Notes under the pieces: generated by a model
Seen by the model: the letters and a program-made list of their open reading frames with translations, nothing else
What the model was told of the DNA's origin: nothing
Databases searched by the model: none
From: Sellimonas caecigallum
Lineage (GTDB): Bacteria; Bacillota; Clostridia; Lachnospirales; Lachnospiraceae
Direction: 5' to 3'
DNA length: 64,000 bases
Assembly: GCF_045038405.1 (NCBI RefSeq)
Contig: NZ_CP173660.1
Span: 1,550,001-1,614,000 of the forward strand
Position numbers and translations under genes: made by a program
Shown here: positions 25,643 to 39,160 of the stretch, piece by piece
How positions within the stretch are numbered: the stretch's first letter is position 1
How the letters are laid out: each line of letters starts with the position of its first letter

Positions 25643-25672
25643 TTGACATGACAAAATGCTTTGTGATATAGT
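25643..25672 (+). promoter_or_regulatory. Promoter of rpoBC
   Basis: TTGACA at 25643-25648, 18-base spacer, TATAGT at 25667-25672. The following 116-base leader can fold: outer stem TGTGGGAT (25687-25694) / ATCCCGCA (25730-25737) and inner stem TGCGCC (25697-25702) / GGCGCA (25711-25716). Confidence 0.75.
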
Positions 25673-25795
25673 TAAAAATGCACTATTGTGGGATGGTGCG
25701 CCATGAGATGGGCGCAAAATTGTAGGAAAATCCCGCAAAGCAACATGAAAACTGGTGTTTTTCACGAAAATAAATATACAAGGAGTGAAACGTCA

Positions 25796-29665
<3,870 letters not shown>

Positions 29666-29680
29666 AAAGGGGTGCCATAA

Positions 29681-32600
29681 ATGACAGGAACTAATAGTGA
29701 AGCCACATATCAGCCAATGACCTTTGACGCCATTAAAATTGGACTGGCATCACCTGAAAAAATCTTGGAATGGTCAAGGGGAGAAGTGACAAAACCGGAA
29801 ACCATCAACTACAGAACACTGAAGCCGGAACGCGACGGGCTTTTCTGTGAGAGAATTTTCGGACCTAGCAAAGACTGGGAATGTCATTGTGGAAAATATA
29901 AAAAGATCCGCTATAAAGGTGTGATCTGTGACCGATGCGGAGTTGAAGTGACAAAAGCGAGTGTGCGCCGTGAACGTATGGGGCACATCGCGCTTGCCGC
30001 TCCGGTTTCCCATATCTGGTATTTCAAGGGGATACCGAGCCGTATGGGTCTGATCCTCGATCTTTCTCCGAGAACACTGGAGAAAGTGCTGTACTTTGCT
30101 TCTTATATTGTGCTGGATAAAGGAGAGACAGATCTGCAGTACAAACAGGTACTCTCCGAACAGGAGTATCAGGACGCAAGGGAAAAATGGGGAAGTGCAT
30201 TCCGCGTGGGAATGGGAGCAGAAGCAGTACAGGAACTTCTGCAGAATATCGACCTTGAAAAAGAATATCATGAGCTGAAAGAAGAGCTTTTAGGAGCTAC
30301 AGGCCAGAAACGCGCAAGGATCGTAAAACGTCTTGAAGTAGTGGAGGCGTTCCGTGAATCCGGAAATAAGCCGGAATGGATGATCATGACAGTGATCCCG
30401 GTCATCCCGCCGGATCTGCGTCCGATGGTACAGCTTGACGGCGGACGTTTTGCAACGTCTGACTTAAATGACCTGTACAGAAGAATCATCAACAGAAACA
30501 ACCGTCTGAGAAGACTCCTGGAATTGGGAGCTCCGGACATTATCGTAAGAAACGAAAAGAGAATGCTTCAGGAAGCGGTTGACGCCCTGATCGACAATGG
30601 ACGTCGCGGACGTCCGGTAACAGGACCTGGAAACCGTGCGCTGAAATCTCTTTCCGATATGCTGAAAGGAAAATCCGGACGTTTCCGTCAGAACCTGCTC
30701 GGAAAACGTGTAGACTATTCCGGACGTTCCGTTATCGTCGTAGGACCGGAACTGAAGATCTATCAGTGCGGTCTGCCGAAAGAAATGGCGATCGAGCTGT
30801 TCAAGCCGTTCGTAATGAAAGAACTGGTTGCAAACGGTACGGCACACAATATCAAAAATGCAAAGAAGATGGTAGAAAGACTGCAGACAGAAGTGTGGGA
30901 TGTGCTGGAAGATGTCATCAAAGAACATCCGGTTATGCTGAACCGTGCCCCTACACTGCACAGACTTGGTATTCAGGCTTTCGAACCGATCCTTGTGGAA
31001 GGTAAGGCGATCAAACTTCATCCGCTCGTATGTACGGCTTTCAACGCCGACTTCGACGGGGACCAGATGGCTGTACATCTGCCGCTTTCTGTGGAAGCGC
31101 AGGCAGAATGCCGCTTCCTCCTTCTCTCCCCGAACAACCTTCTGAAACCGTCAGATGGTGGACCGGTAGCCGTTCCTTCACAGGACATGGTACTTGGTAT
31201 TTACTATCTGACTCAGGAAAGACCGGGAGCGGCAGGGGAAGGAAAGATCTTTAAGAGCGTCAACGAAGCCATCCTTGCGTACGAAAATCAGGTTATCACG
31301 CTGCATTCCAAGATTAAAGTCCGCGTGACAAAAACAATGCCGGATGGAAGAACAATCATGGGTACTGTGGAATCCACATTGGGACGTTTCCTCTTCAATG
31401 AGATCATCCCGCAGGATCTTGGATTTGTAAACCGTGAAGTGGAAGGAAACGAACTTCTTCTGGAAGTAGATTTCCATGTAGGAAAGAAACAGCTTAAGAA
31501 AATCCTTGAAAAAGTAATCAATACACATGGGGCTTCCGCTACTGCAGAAGTGCTTGACAATGTAAAAGCGATCGGATACAAATTCTCCACAAGAGCCGCT
31601 ATGACAGTATCTATTTCCGATATGACGGTGCCGCCGCAGAAGCCGGAAATGATCAAGCAGGCACAGGATACAGTAGATAGGATCACAAGAAACTTCAAGC
31701 GTGGTCTTATCACAGAAGAAGAACGTTACAAAGAAGTCGTAGAGACATGGAAGGCGACAGACGATGCCCTGACAGAGGCTCTGCTTTCCGGACTTGACAA
31801 ATATAATAACATTTTCATGATGGCTGACTCCGGAGCCCGTGGTTCCGATAAACAGATCAAACAGCTTGCCGGAATGCGCGGACTTATGGCTGATACGACA
31901 GGACGTACGATCGAGCTCCCTATTAAGTCTAACTTCCGTGAAGGTCTTGACGTTTTGGAATACTTCATGTCTGCACACGGAGCACGTAAAGGTCTTTCCG
32001 ATACGGCTCTTCGTACAGCGGACTCCGGTTACCTCACAAGACGTCTTGTCGATGTATCTCAGGAATTGAGTATCCGTGAAGTGGACTGTGTGCCGAAGGG
32101 CGCAGAAATTCCGGGTATGTACGTGCATGCATTTATGGACGGAAACGAAGAGATCGAAAGTCTTGAAGAACGTATTACAGGACGTTATTCCTGTGAGACG
32201 ATCTGCGACAAAGACGGCAATGTCATCGTGAAAGCAAACCATATGATCACGCCAAAACGTGCGGCTGCGATCGTGACAAAAGGTGTGGATAAAGACGGCA
32301 AAGAGATCAAGAAGGTTAAAATCCGTACGATCCTTACATGTAAATCCCATCTGGGTATCTGTGCAAAATGTTACGGTGCAAACATGGCTACAGGAGAACC
32401 GGTACAGATCGGAGAGGCAGTCGGAATCATTGCTGCTCAGTCTATCGGGGAACCTGGTACACAGCTTACAATGCGTACGTTCCACACAGGTGGTGTGGCC
32501 GGCGATGATATCACACAGGGTCTTCCTCGTGTCGAAGAACTTTTTGAGGCAAGAAAACCGAAAGGTCTTGCTATCATCACTGAGTTTGCAGGAACTGCAA

Positions 32601-33466
32601 CAATCCACGACACGAAGAAGAAGAGAGAGATCATTGTTACAAACAATGAGACAGGAGAATCAAAAGCATACCTCATTCCGTACGGATCAAGAATCAAGAT
32701 CATGGACGGAGCAGAGCTTGGTGCCGGGGATGAACTTACAGAAGGTAGTGTCAACCCGCATGATATCCTGAAGATCAAAGGACTCCGTGCTGTACAGGAT
32801 TACATGATCCAGGAAGTGCAGAGGGTATACCGTCTCCAGGGTGTAGATATCAACGATAAGCATATCGAAGTTATCGTTCGCCAGATGCTGAAGAAAATCC
32901 GCATCGAGGAAAATGGAGATTCCAATTTCCTCCCGGGCACGATGGTAGATGCGCTTGAGTTTGAAGATACAAACCAGAAACTTATTGAAGAAGGAAAAGA
33001 GCCGGCTACAGGAGAGCAGGTAATGCTTGGTATCACGAAGGCTGCGCTCGCGACGAATTCCTTCCTGTCAGCAGCCTCCTTCCAGGAGACAACAAAAGTT
33101 CTGACAGAGGCAGCTATCAAAGGAAAAGTCGATCCGCTGATCGGTCTGAAAGAAAACGTAATCATCGGTAAACTGATTCCGGTTGGTACAGGTATGAGCA
33201 AATACCGCAACATCAAGCTGAATACAGATGCCATGATCGCTGCAAAGAAAGAAGAGGAAGAGCGTCTTCGCAAAGAAGAGGAAGAAGCCCTCAAAGAAGC
33301 AGAAGCAGCGGAAGCGGCTGCAAAGGCAAAAGAAGAGTCTGCAGAAGCTGAGGAAAATCTGGAAGCAGGAGAGTCTGAATTTGCAGATATCAACATGGAA
33401 GAAGCTGCCGATGAAGACTACGAAGCTGAAATGGCAGAAGAATCAGAGGGGACAACAGAAGAATAA
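29681..33466 (+). CDS. rpoC: RNA polymerase beta' subunit
   Basis: 1261 residues. N-terminal zinc-binding CHCGKYKKIRYKGVICDRCGVEV, catalytic NADFDGDQMAVH with the three magnesium-binding aspartates, trigger-loop MRTFHTGGVA, and second zinc site CKSHLGICAKCYG. The C-terminal 70 residues are an acidic, Ala/Glu-rich tail of low complexity, longer than in Bacillus. Forms the core enzyme with RpoB. A weak hairpin (AAACAGG/CCTGTTT near 33492-33527) just downstream may terminate the operon. Confidence 0.98.
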   Translation: MTGTNSEATYQPMTFDAIKIGLASPEKILEWSRGEVTKPETINYRTLKPERDGLFCERIFGPSKDWECHCGKYKKIRYKGVICDRCGVEVTKASVRRERMGHIALAAPVSHIWYFKGIPSRMGLILDLSPRTLEKVLYFASYIVLDKGETDLQYKQVLSEQEYQDAREKWGSAFRVGMGAEAVQELLQNIDLEKEYHELKEELLGATGQKRARIVKRLEVVEAFRESGNKPEWMIMTVIPVIPPDLRPMVQLDGGRFATSDLNDLYRRIINRNNRLRRLLELGAPDIIVRNEKRMLQEAVDALIDNGRRGRPVTGPGNRALKSLSDMLKGKSGRFRQNLLGKRVDYSGRSVIVVGPELKIYQCGLPKEMAIELFKPFVMKELVANGTAHNIKNAKKMVERLQTEVWDVLEDVIKEHPVMLNRAPTLHRLGIQAFEPILVEGKAIKLHPLVCTAFNADFDGDQMAVHLPLSVEAQAECRFLLLSPNNLLKPSDGGPVAVPSQDMVLGIYYLTQERPGAAGEGKIFKSVNEAILAYENQVITLHSKIKVRVTKTMPDGRTIMGTVESTLGRFLFNEIIPQDLGFVNREVEGNELLLEVDFHVGKKQLKKILEKVINTHGASATAEVLDNVKAIGYKFSTRAAMTVSISDMTVPPQKPEMIKQAQDTVDRITRNFKRGLITEEERYKEVVETWKATDDALTEALLSGLDKYNNIFMMADSGARGSDKQIKQLAGMRGLMADTTGRTIELPIKSNFREGLDVLEYFMSAHGARKGLSDTALRTADSGYLTRRLVDVSQELSIREVDCVPKGAEIPGMYVHAFMDGNEEIESLEERITGRYSCETICDKDGNVIVKANHMITPKRAAAIVTKGVDKDGKEIKKVKIRTILTCKSHLGICAKCYGANMATGEPVQIGEAVGIIAAQSIGEPGTQLTMRTFHTGGVAGDDITQGLPRVEELFEARKPKGLAIITEFAGTATIHDTKKKREIIVTNNETGESKAYLIPYGSRIKIMDGAELGAGDELTEGSVNPHDILKIKGLRAVQDYMIQEVQRVYRLQGVDINDKHIEVIVRQMLKKIRIEENGDSNFLPGTMVDALEFEDTNQKLIEEGKEPATGEQVMLGITKAALATNSFLSAASFQETTKVLTEAAIKGKVDPLIGLKENVIIGKLIPVGTGMSKYRNIKLNTDAMIAAKKEEEERLRKEEEEALKEAEAAEAAAKAKEESAEAEENLEAGESEFADINMEEAADEDYEAEMAEESEGTTEE

Positions 33467-33515
33467 AATTTCGTTTCATAAGTTTACTCAGAAACAGGTG
33501 CTGTGCCGAAAGGTA

Positions 33516-33544
33516 TTGTGCCTGTTTTTATGTTGTGATATACT
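33516..33544 (+). promoter_or_regulatory. Possible promoter of pepC
   Basis: TTGTGC at 33516-33521, 17-base spacer, TATACT at 33539-33544, about 95 bases before the pepC start. The -35 is weak and overlaps the weak terminator hairpin of rpoC. Confidence 0.4.
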
Positions 33545-33639
33545 GATTGGAAGAGGAAGAAAATGCAATAATGCAAAAACAATTTACAGGCAAAGCCGTA
33601 TGGCCAATATACCCACACGGCGGAAAGGAAGGACAGAAG

Positions 33640-34974
33640 ATGAGTCAGTTTCAAGGTGTTACATGGAAGGATATTGAAAAGTTTGACGAGTGCTATGAAA
33701 GGCATCCGCTGGGGAGAGCGATGACAAACGCATTGTACAAGCACTCGGTTAAAGATGTGGCGTTTTGTTACGAGTCTTTGGCAGCGTCACAGTTCGCTTT
33801 TTCAGTGGATATCCCGACACTTCCGGTAACGAATCAGAAGTCCAGCGGACGGTGCTGGATCTTTTCAGCGTTGAATATACTTCGTGAGGAGACGGCAAAG
33901 AAGTGTGGCCTCGAAAAGTTTGAACTGTCCCAAAATTACATGGCATTCTGGGACAAATTCGAGAAAGCAAATTATATGCTGGAAAGTGTGATCGCCCTCG
34001 CAGACCGACCGACAGATGACCGGTTGCTTTGTCACATCTTATCCATAGGTGTACAGGACGGCGGCCAGTGGGATATGTTCGTGAACCTTGTGGAAAAATA
34101 TAAGGTAGTTCCGAAAAGTGCTATGGAAGAGACGTACCAGAGCAGTAATACCGCTGAGATGAACAGTCTTTTGAACGCGAGACTCAGACAATGCGCGGCA
34201 AAACTTCGCAGGACTGTCCGTGAAGGCGGAGACGCACAGGCAGAAAAGAAACAGATGATGGAAGAAATCTATCGCTTCCTCTGCATGTGTTTTGGTAAAC
34301 CTCCGAAGACATTTGATTTTGAATATGTGGATAAAGACAAAAAGTACCACATTGCAAGGAATCTGACACCGGAGACATTCTACGAACAGTTCGTAGGGCT
34401 CAATCTGAAAGACTATGTAAGCATCATCAATTCCCCTACGGAAGACAAACCGTTTGGGCGAAGCTATACGGTGGATTTCCTTGGAAATGTAGCAGAAGGC
34501 GCGCCGGTACGTTACTATAATGTCCCTATGGATACGCTGCGAGACCTGATCATCCGCCAGCTGTCAGACGGACAGCTCGTGTGGTTTGGGAGCGATGTTG
34601 GAAAATATGGAGAGCGTGACAGAGGTATATGGAGTACGGAAGCTTATGATTACGAAGGAGCTTTCGACATAGATTTTAATATGACAAAAGGGGACAGCCT
34701 CGACTACAGAGAGAGCGCCATGAATCATGCCATGGTTATTACCGGAGTCAATCTCGATGAAGACGGAAAAGCGACAAAGTGGAAAATCCAGAACAGCTGG
34801 AGCGAGGAACACGGGGAAAAAGGTTTTTATCAGATGAGCGCGTCATGGTTTGACCGTTTTGTTTACCAGGCAGTCATTCACAAAAAATATCTTACGGAAG
34901 AACAGCTAAAAGAAGCAGATCAGGAACCGATCCATTTGGCTGCATGGGATCCGATGGGGACACTGGCAGATTAG
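33640..34974 (+). CDS. pepC: Aminopeptidase C (C1B papain-like)
   Basis: 444 residues from the ATG at 33640 with GGAAGGA upstream; an extended reading from 33547 has no support. The papain-type triad is present: Cys72 in SSGRCWIFSALNILR, His near 362 in MNHAMVITGVN and Asn near 385 in KIQNSWSEEHG. The length and the bleomycin-hydrolase-like insertions fit PepC, a cytosolic hexameric aminopeptidase that trims peptides. A monocistronic unit between rpoC and an Xaa-Pro peptidase gene. Confidence 0.93.
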   Translation: MSQFQGVTWKDIEKFDECYERHPLGRAMTNALYKHSVKDVAFCYESLAASQFAFSVDIPTLPVTNQKSSGRCWIFSALNILREETAKKCGLEKFELSQNYMAFWDKFEKANYMLESVIALADRPTDDRLLCHILSIGVQDGGQWDMFVNLVEKYKVVPKSAMEETYQSSNTAEMNSLLNARLRQCAAKLRRTVREGGDAQAEKKQMMEEIYRFLCMCFGKPPKTFDFEYVDKDKKYHIARNLTPETFYEQFVGLNLKDYVSIINSPTEDKPFGRSYTVDFLGNVAEGAPVRYYNVPMDTLRDLIIRQLSDGQLVWFGSDVGKYGERDRGIWSTEAYDYEGAFDIDFNMTKGDSLDYRESAMNHAMVITGVNLDEDGKATKWKIQNSWSEEHGEKGFYQMSASWFDRFVYQAVIHKKYLTEEQLKEADQEPIHLAAWDPMGTLAD

Positions 34975-34993
34975 CAATTGCACACGGAGTTGA

Positions 34994-35022
34994 TTGACTT
35001 TTACCGCCAGGAAGTCTATAAT
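34994..35022 (+). promoter_or_regulatory. Promoter of the M24 peptidase gene
   Basis: TTGACT at 34994-34999, 17-base spacer, TATAAT at 35017-35022, 44 bases before the ATG at 35067. Confidence 0.78.
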
Positions 35023-35066
35023 AAATACAGCTAGTTTAATATCATATTGAAAGTGGGGTAATAGCT

Positions 35067-36152
35067 ATGGACCAAACAAAATTAAGCAGAATTTTAACGA
35101 AAATGGAAGAGCAGGGAATGCCGCAGATGATCATTTCTGATCCTCCGACAATTTACTACTTAACAGGAAAGTGGATTATTCCAGGGGAAAGAATGCTTGC
35201 ACTTTACCTGAACGTAAATGGAAATCACAAACTTGTTATCAATAAATTGTTCCCGCAGGAAAAAGACCTGGGAGTAGAACTCGTGTGGTATGATGATGTT
35301 GAGGATGCAGTGGAAATTCTGAGCAGATTTGTCGAAAAAGACAAACCGATCGGAATTGACAAAGTATGGCCGGCAAGATTCCTTTTAAGACTTCAGGAAT
35401 TAGGCGCAGGAAGCAAATTCCTCAATGGTTCCATGATCGTTGACTATGTAAGAATGGTCAAAGATGAACATGAACAGCAGCTCATGAGAGAAGCATCCCT
35501 TGCAAACGACAAGATCATGGAAGAACTGATCCCGCTCGTTGTAAAAGGATATACAGAAAAAGAACTGAATGCGAAAGTAAGAGAAATGTACGCTGCAACA
35601 GGACATTCAGGAGTATCTTTTGATCCGATCACAGCTTATGGAAAATCAGGCGCTGACCCGCACCATGTAACAGACGACTCAAAAGGAAAACGCGGAGACA
35701 GCGTAGTACTTGATATCGGTGGTATCTTAAATGATTACTGCTCAGATATGACAAGAACAGTATTCATCGGAGAAGTATCTGATAAAGCAAGAGAAGTATA
35801 TGAAATCGTAAAAGAAGCTCAGCAGAGAGGTATCGACGCTGTAAGGCCTGGTGCAAGAATGTGCGATGTTGACCTTGCATGCCGTAACTATATCACAGAA
35901 AAAGGATACGGCGAATACTTCACACACAGAACAGGACATTCCATCGGTATGGAAGACCACGAATATGGCGATGTATCTTCTGTAAATGAAGATATCATCC
36001 AGGTAGGACAGGTATTCTCTATTGAACCAGGTATCTATCTGATGGACGAAGGCATTGGTGTTCGTATCGAAGACCTTGTAATCGTTACAGAAGACGGATG
36101 TGAAGTTCTGAACCACTTTACAAAAGATTTGATCGTAGTACCGGAAGAATAA
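35067..36152 (+). CDS. M24 family Xaa-Pro peptidase
   Basis: 361 residues: creatinase-like N-terminal domain (1-125) and pita-bread metallopeptidase domain with metal ligands in VVLDIGGILNDYCSDMTRT, GHSIGMEDHE, SIEPGIYL and GVRIEDLVIV. It cleaves the X-Pro bond of peptides using two metal ions. Strong promoter and terminator flank it, so it is a single-gene unit. Codon use with many A-ending codons and the consensus promoter suggest good expression. Could be annotated as PepQ or PepP-like; the exact specificity is not resolved. Confidence 0.88.
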   Translation: MDQTKLSRILTKMEEQGMPQMIISDPPTIYYLTGKWIIPGERMLALYLNVNGNHKLVINKLFPQEKDLGVELVWYDDVEDAVEILSRFVEKDKPIGIDKVWPARFLLRLQELGAGSKFLNGSMIVDYVRMVKDEHEQQLMREASLANDKIMEELIPLVVKGYTEKELNAKVREMYAATGHSGVSFDPITAYGKSGADPHHVTDDSKGKRGDSVVLDIGGILNDYCSDMTRTVFIGEVSDKAREVYEIVKEAQQRGIDAVRPGARMCDVDLACRNYITEKGYGEYFTHRTGHSIGMEDHEYGDVSSVNEDIIQVGQVFSIEPGIYLMDEGIGVRIEDLVIVTEDGCEVLNHFTKDLIVVPEE

Positions 36153-36165
36153 GACACGTATACAT

Positions 36166-36219
36166 AAGGGAGGGCGTTTCTAAAAGTCAGGAGATGACTT
36201 TGGGAATGCCCTCCCTTTT
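36166..36219 (+). terminator. Intrinsic terminator after the M24 peptidase gene
   Basis: AAGGGAGGGC (36166-36175) and GCCCTCCCTT (36208-36217) with TTTT; an inner AAAGTCA/TGACTTT stem at about 36183-36201 extends it. Confidence 0.85.
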
Positions 36220-36377
36220 ACTGATAAGAACAAGTCATCAGAACCATTGGATCAAGGTACCTGGCATCGATGACAGGCTGGACAGAAAAGCTGCAATGTA
36301 GTAGTATTATACCTGTAAAAAACTTCTGCGATCTGTATCATGCAGCTTGACGGAGGGAAAATGCGGAGGTATATGGA

Positions 36378-36941
36378 ATGACGAGAGAACAAGCTTACGA
36401 AATTTTGCAGAAATATATGAAGGGACAGCGGTATCTGGAACATTCTTACGCAGTGGAAGCTATCATGCGGGGTGTAGCAGAAAAACTTGCGCCGGATCAG
36501 GTGGAGTACTGGGGAATTGTAGGGCTTTTGCATGATCTGGACGAAGAACATTGCGAATGGAAGGAACATCCGGAGACACACGGACCGAAATCAGTGGAGA
36601 TATTAAAAAGTGAAGGGATCGATGACCCGATACTTTTTGACGCAATCTGTTCCCATAATCCGCAAAGCGGAGTGAAGGCAAAGACGAATCTTCAGTATGC
36701 GATCCTTGCATCCGACCCGATGAGCGGATTCTTAAAGGCCATCGCGCAGATTTATCCGGATAAGAAGATTGCAAGCGTAAAGCATAAGTCGGTAACGAAG
36801 CGCTTCCGGGAGTTGCGTTTTGCCGCCGGAGCAAATAGAGATTACATGGAAGCTATTGAATTTACAGGAATGAATTTTGATGAGTTCATCGATATTGCCC
36901 TTGCATCCATGTGTGCGATCGCAGATAAGATAGGATTATAG
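36378..36941 (+). CDS. HD-domain phosphohydrolase
   Basis: 187 residues. HD metal motif: first His in YLEHSYAVEAI (about 22), HD pair in GLLHDLDEEH (about 51-54), and further ligands in AICSHNPQSG. This short form often acts on nucleotides or is linked to RNA turnover, but no specific partner is visible. The AEC transporter begins 4 bases after its stop, so the two are co-transcribed. A possible promoter TGGACA-N17-TAGTAT lies at 36279-36307. Confidence 0.83.
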   Translation: MTREQAYEILQKYMKGQRYLEHSYAVEAIMRGVAEKLAPDQVEYWGIVGLLHDLDEEHCEWKEHPETHGPKSVEILKSEGIDDPILFDAICSHNPQSGVKAKTNLQYAILASDPMSGFLKAIAQIYPDKKIASVKHKSVTKRFRELRFAAGANRDYMEAIEFTGMNFDEFIDIALASMCAIADKIGL

Positions 36942-36945
36942 AGGA

Positions 36946-37860
36946 ATGATCGTCCAAAATATGCTGAATATGCAGGGGATGATGTTCTTCTTCGTTCTGG
37001 TCGGTTTTCTCGTGAGAAGACGGGGAATCGTCGGGATGGAAGGAAGAAAGAACATGGTGGATCTGTGCCTGTACGTGCTCCTGCCGTTTAATATTTTTCA
37101 CGCGTTTCTTGTACAGACTAAAGATAATGTGTGGAGGCTGGTGCTGATCACAATCCTGCTTTCGGTCCTTTATAATGTAATTTCCGTAGGAGCAGCGTTT
37201 CTTCTATATAAGAAGGCAGATGAGACAAAGCGAAAGCCGCTGCGTTACGGTACGATCGTTTCTAACGGGGGTTTTCTGGGGAACCCGGTAATTGAAGGAA
37301 TATACGGGACAAATGGACTTCTGTATGCGTCTGTCTTTATGCTGCCGGTGCGGATCGTTATGTGGTCGGTGGGCGTGTCCTGTTTTATATCCGGTCAGAA
37401 GAAAAACGTCGTGAAAAAAGTAGTAACCCATCCGTGTATTGTAGCCATTTTTCTTGGCCTCATTGCGATGCTGCTCCCGGTTCAATGGCCGATATTTTTC
37501 ACAACTGCGGTAGGAGGGTTGAGCAGTGCCAACACACCTATGAGCATGATGCTGATCGGCATGATGCTGGCGGAGATGGATCCCAGAGGGCTGATTGACC
37601 AGACAATGGTTTTCTACACGTCCGTGCGTCTTGTGATCCTTCCGATGATTTTGTTTGGAGTCACAGCACTTCTCCCGATTCCTTCCATTCTTCGCGGGAT
37701 TACTGTAATCATGGCAGGAATGCCGGCTCCTGTCACGACAGCGCTTTTGTCATCCAAATATGGGGGAAACGAAAGCTATGCGACTGGTATGATCTTTCTC
37801 ACGACGCTTGGATCACTTGTGACGCTCCCCCTGTGGTGTCTGATTTTGTCGATCGGATAG
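36946..37860 (+). CDS. AEC family transporter (auxin-efflux-carrier type)
   Basis: 304 residues and ten hydrophobic segments in two inverted halves, with the family features GFLVRRRGIVGMEGRKNMVDLCLYVLLPFNIFHAF and, in the second half, LSSANTPMSMMLIGMMLAEMDP. AEC proteins move organic anions such as malate or amino-acid-like compounds. It follows the HD protein within 4 bases. Substrate unknown. The end of the gene is 80 bases before a GNAT gene that may be in the same transcript. Confidence 0.85.
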   Translation: MIVQNMLNMQGMMFFFVLVGFLVRRRGIVGMEGRKNMVDLCLYVLLPFNIFHAFLVQTKDNVWRLVLITILLSVLYNVISVGAAFLLYKKADETKRKPLRYGTIVSNGGFLGNPVIEGIYGTNGLLYASVFMLPVRIVMWSVGVSCFISGQKKNVVKKVVTHPCIVAIFLGLIAMLLPVQWPIFFTTAVGGLSSANTPMSMMLIGMMLAEMDPRGLIDQTMVFYTSVRLVILPMILFGVTALLPIPSILRGITVIMAGMPAPVTTALLSSKYGGNESYATGMIFLTTLGSLVTLPLWCLILSIG

Positions 37861-37940
37861 AAGGAGATTCGAGGAATCTGTTATGTTTTAGATGGCAATG
37901 CGGTATAGTTAGAGAAAAGAAGAAAGAGAGGTTTGGTCAG

Positions 37941-38453
37941 ATGGGAGAAATCAATATCAGAAGGGCAGCTGTAGAAGATGCGGCCAAAATCGTAGAATTT
38001 TATAATTACGTAGGTGGGGAGACAAGCTACCTCAGTTTTGAAAAAGACGAGTATCCGATGAATGTGAAGGAACAGGAAGAGGAAATCCGCTCTCTTGAAG
38101 GAAATGCTACAAATATTATGCTCCTTGCTATGGACGGCGAAGAAATCGCAGGTATTGCGACGATTCATTCTTCCCACAAGATCAAGGCAAGACATGACGG
38201 GGAACTCGGAATTGTGGTAGCAAAGAAATACCAGAATCAGGGAATTGGATCCGAACTCATCCGTCAGCTTATTGAGTGGGCAAAAGGAAACGGTGTGACG
38301 ACAAGAATCAGCCTGGACACAAGAGCTGATAATGTGATGGCCGTTTCCCTCTATATGAAGTTCGGATTCCAGATCGAAGGATGCCGCAAAAATTCCACAC
38401 TGCTGAATGGAATATATTATGATCTGTACGTGATGGGAATGATGATCCATTAA
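37941..38453 (+). CDS. GNAT family N-acetyltransferase
   Basis: 170 residues from the ATG at 37941 (GAGAGG upstream). Acetyl-CoA-binding motif A reads ELGIVVAKKYQNQGIGSELIRQLIEWAK (Q/R-x-x-G-x-G/A form), and the C-terminal strand-helix is SLYMKFGFQIEGCRKNS. It most resembles the RimJ/RimL-like or phosphinothricin-type acetyltransferases that modify small molecules or protein N-termini. Acceptor unknown. Confidence 0.88.
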   Translation: MGEINIRRAAVEDAAKIVEFYNYVGGETSYLSFEKDEYPMNVKEQEEEIRSLEGNATNIMLLAMDGEEIAGIATIHSSHKIKARHDGELGIVVAKKYQNQGIGSELIRQLIEWAKGNGVTTRISLDTRADNVMAVSLYMKFGFQIEGCRKNSTLLNGIYYDLYVMGMMIH

Positions 38454-38535
38454 AAGCTATGCCAAATGCGGCTTTTATCCGTCTTACACAGACAAGCCTG
38501 TGAATCCGGAAAAAAAGCCGCGCATGGCTGAATAG
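38452..38535 (+). pseudogene. Possible GNAT C-terminal remnant
   Basis: In the frame just past the GNAT stop, 27 codons ending at TAG 38533-38535 read KSYAKCGFYPSYTDKPVN..., which looks like the last strand of a GNAT protein (YxKxGF) but has no start or body. It may be the scar of a deleted second acetyltransferase. Very short, so chance is possible. Confidence 0.35.
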
Positions 38536-38540
38536 TTGAA

Positions 38541-38570
38541 AAAAGTCGAGGGAAAGCCTTGACTTTTTTT
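38541..38570 (+). terminator. Intrinsic terminator before rpsL
   Basis: AAAAGTCGAGG and CCTTGACTTTT arms (38541-38551 and 38557-38567) around a GAAAG loop, then T residues. Its 3' arm contains the -35 box of the rpsL promoter. Confidence 0.75.
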
Positions 38571-38587
38571 ATTTGGCGTAATACAAT
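38559..38587 (+). promoter_or_regulatory. Promoter of the str operon (rpsL)
   Basis: TTGACT at 38559-38564, 17-base spacer, TACAAT at 38582-38587, about 95 bases before rpsL. The leader contains GC-rich repeats (CGCGCGTGAAAG and TTTTCGCGTGCG, about 38594-38628) able to form a hairpin. Confidence 0.68.
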
Positions 38588-38682
38588 TATCTAGCGCGCG
38601 TGAAAGTGCGAGTTATTTTCGCGTGCGGAAACATGAAAATGTTTTAAGCAACCTTATTAATTATTCGTAGGAGGTGAAAGGA

Positions 38683-39105
38683 ATGCCAACATTCAATCAG
38701 TTAGTAAGAAAAGGACGTGAAACTTCTGTAAAGAAATCTACAGCTCCGGCACTTCAGAAAGGATACAACTCTCTGAAAAAAAGAGCTACAGACACATCTG
38801 CACCGCAGAAGAGAGGTGTATGTACAGCAGTTAAGACAGCTACACCTAAAAAACCTAACTCTGCTCTTAGAAAGATCGCCAGAGTTCGTCTGTCTAACGG
38901 AATCGAAGTAACAAGCTACATCCCGGGAGAAGGACACAACCTTCAGGAACACAGCGTTGTTCTTATCCGTGGAGGCCGTGTTAAGGACTTACCAGGTACA
39001 AGATACCACATCGTTCGTGGTACACTGGATACAGCAGGTGTTGCTAAGAGACGCCAGGCTCGTTCCAAATACGGTGCTAAGAGACCGAAAGACGCAAAGA
39101 AATAA
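38683..39105 (+). CDS. rpsL: 30S ribosomal protein S12
   Basis: 140 residues from the ATG at 38683 (TAGGAGGTG upstream). The decoding-centre loops are wild-type in form: TPKKPNSALRKIARV with the lysine associated with streptomycin sensitivity, the IPGEGHNLQEHS loop and RGGRVKDLPGTRYH. First gene of rpsL-rpsG-fusA-tuf. Normal length for Firmicutes (137-140). Confidence 0.97.
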   Translation: MPTFNQLVRKGRETSVKKSTAPALQKGYNSLKKRATDTSAPQKRGVCTAVKTATPKKPNSALRKIARVRLSNGIEVTSYIPGEGHNLQEHSVVLIRGGRVKDLPGTRYHIVRGTLDTAGVAKRRQARSKYGAKRPKDAKK

Positions 39106-39160
39106 GTAAAAGTTAAGTAACAAAATCGTTATCGTATCACAGGACTATGAAGATTAGTAG

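Noticed and set aside
25688..25795. An N-terminal extension of RpoB from 25688
   Set aside because: It covers the leader hairpin and promoter-proximal region; the ATG at 25796 has the ribosome site and the family start MEKNRIRP.
31178..32608. A 476-codon open frame antisense to rpoC
   Set aside because: It lies wholly opposite conserved rpoC sequence, is rich in Cys/His/Phe/Ser as expected of a shadow frame, and has no ribosome site.
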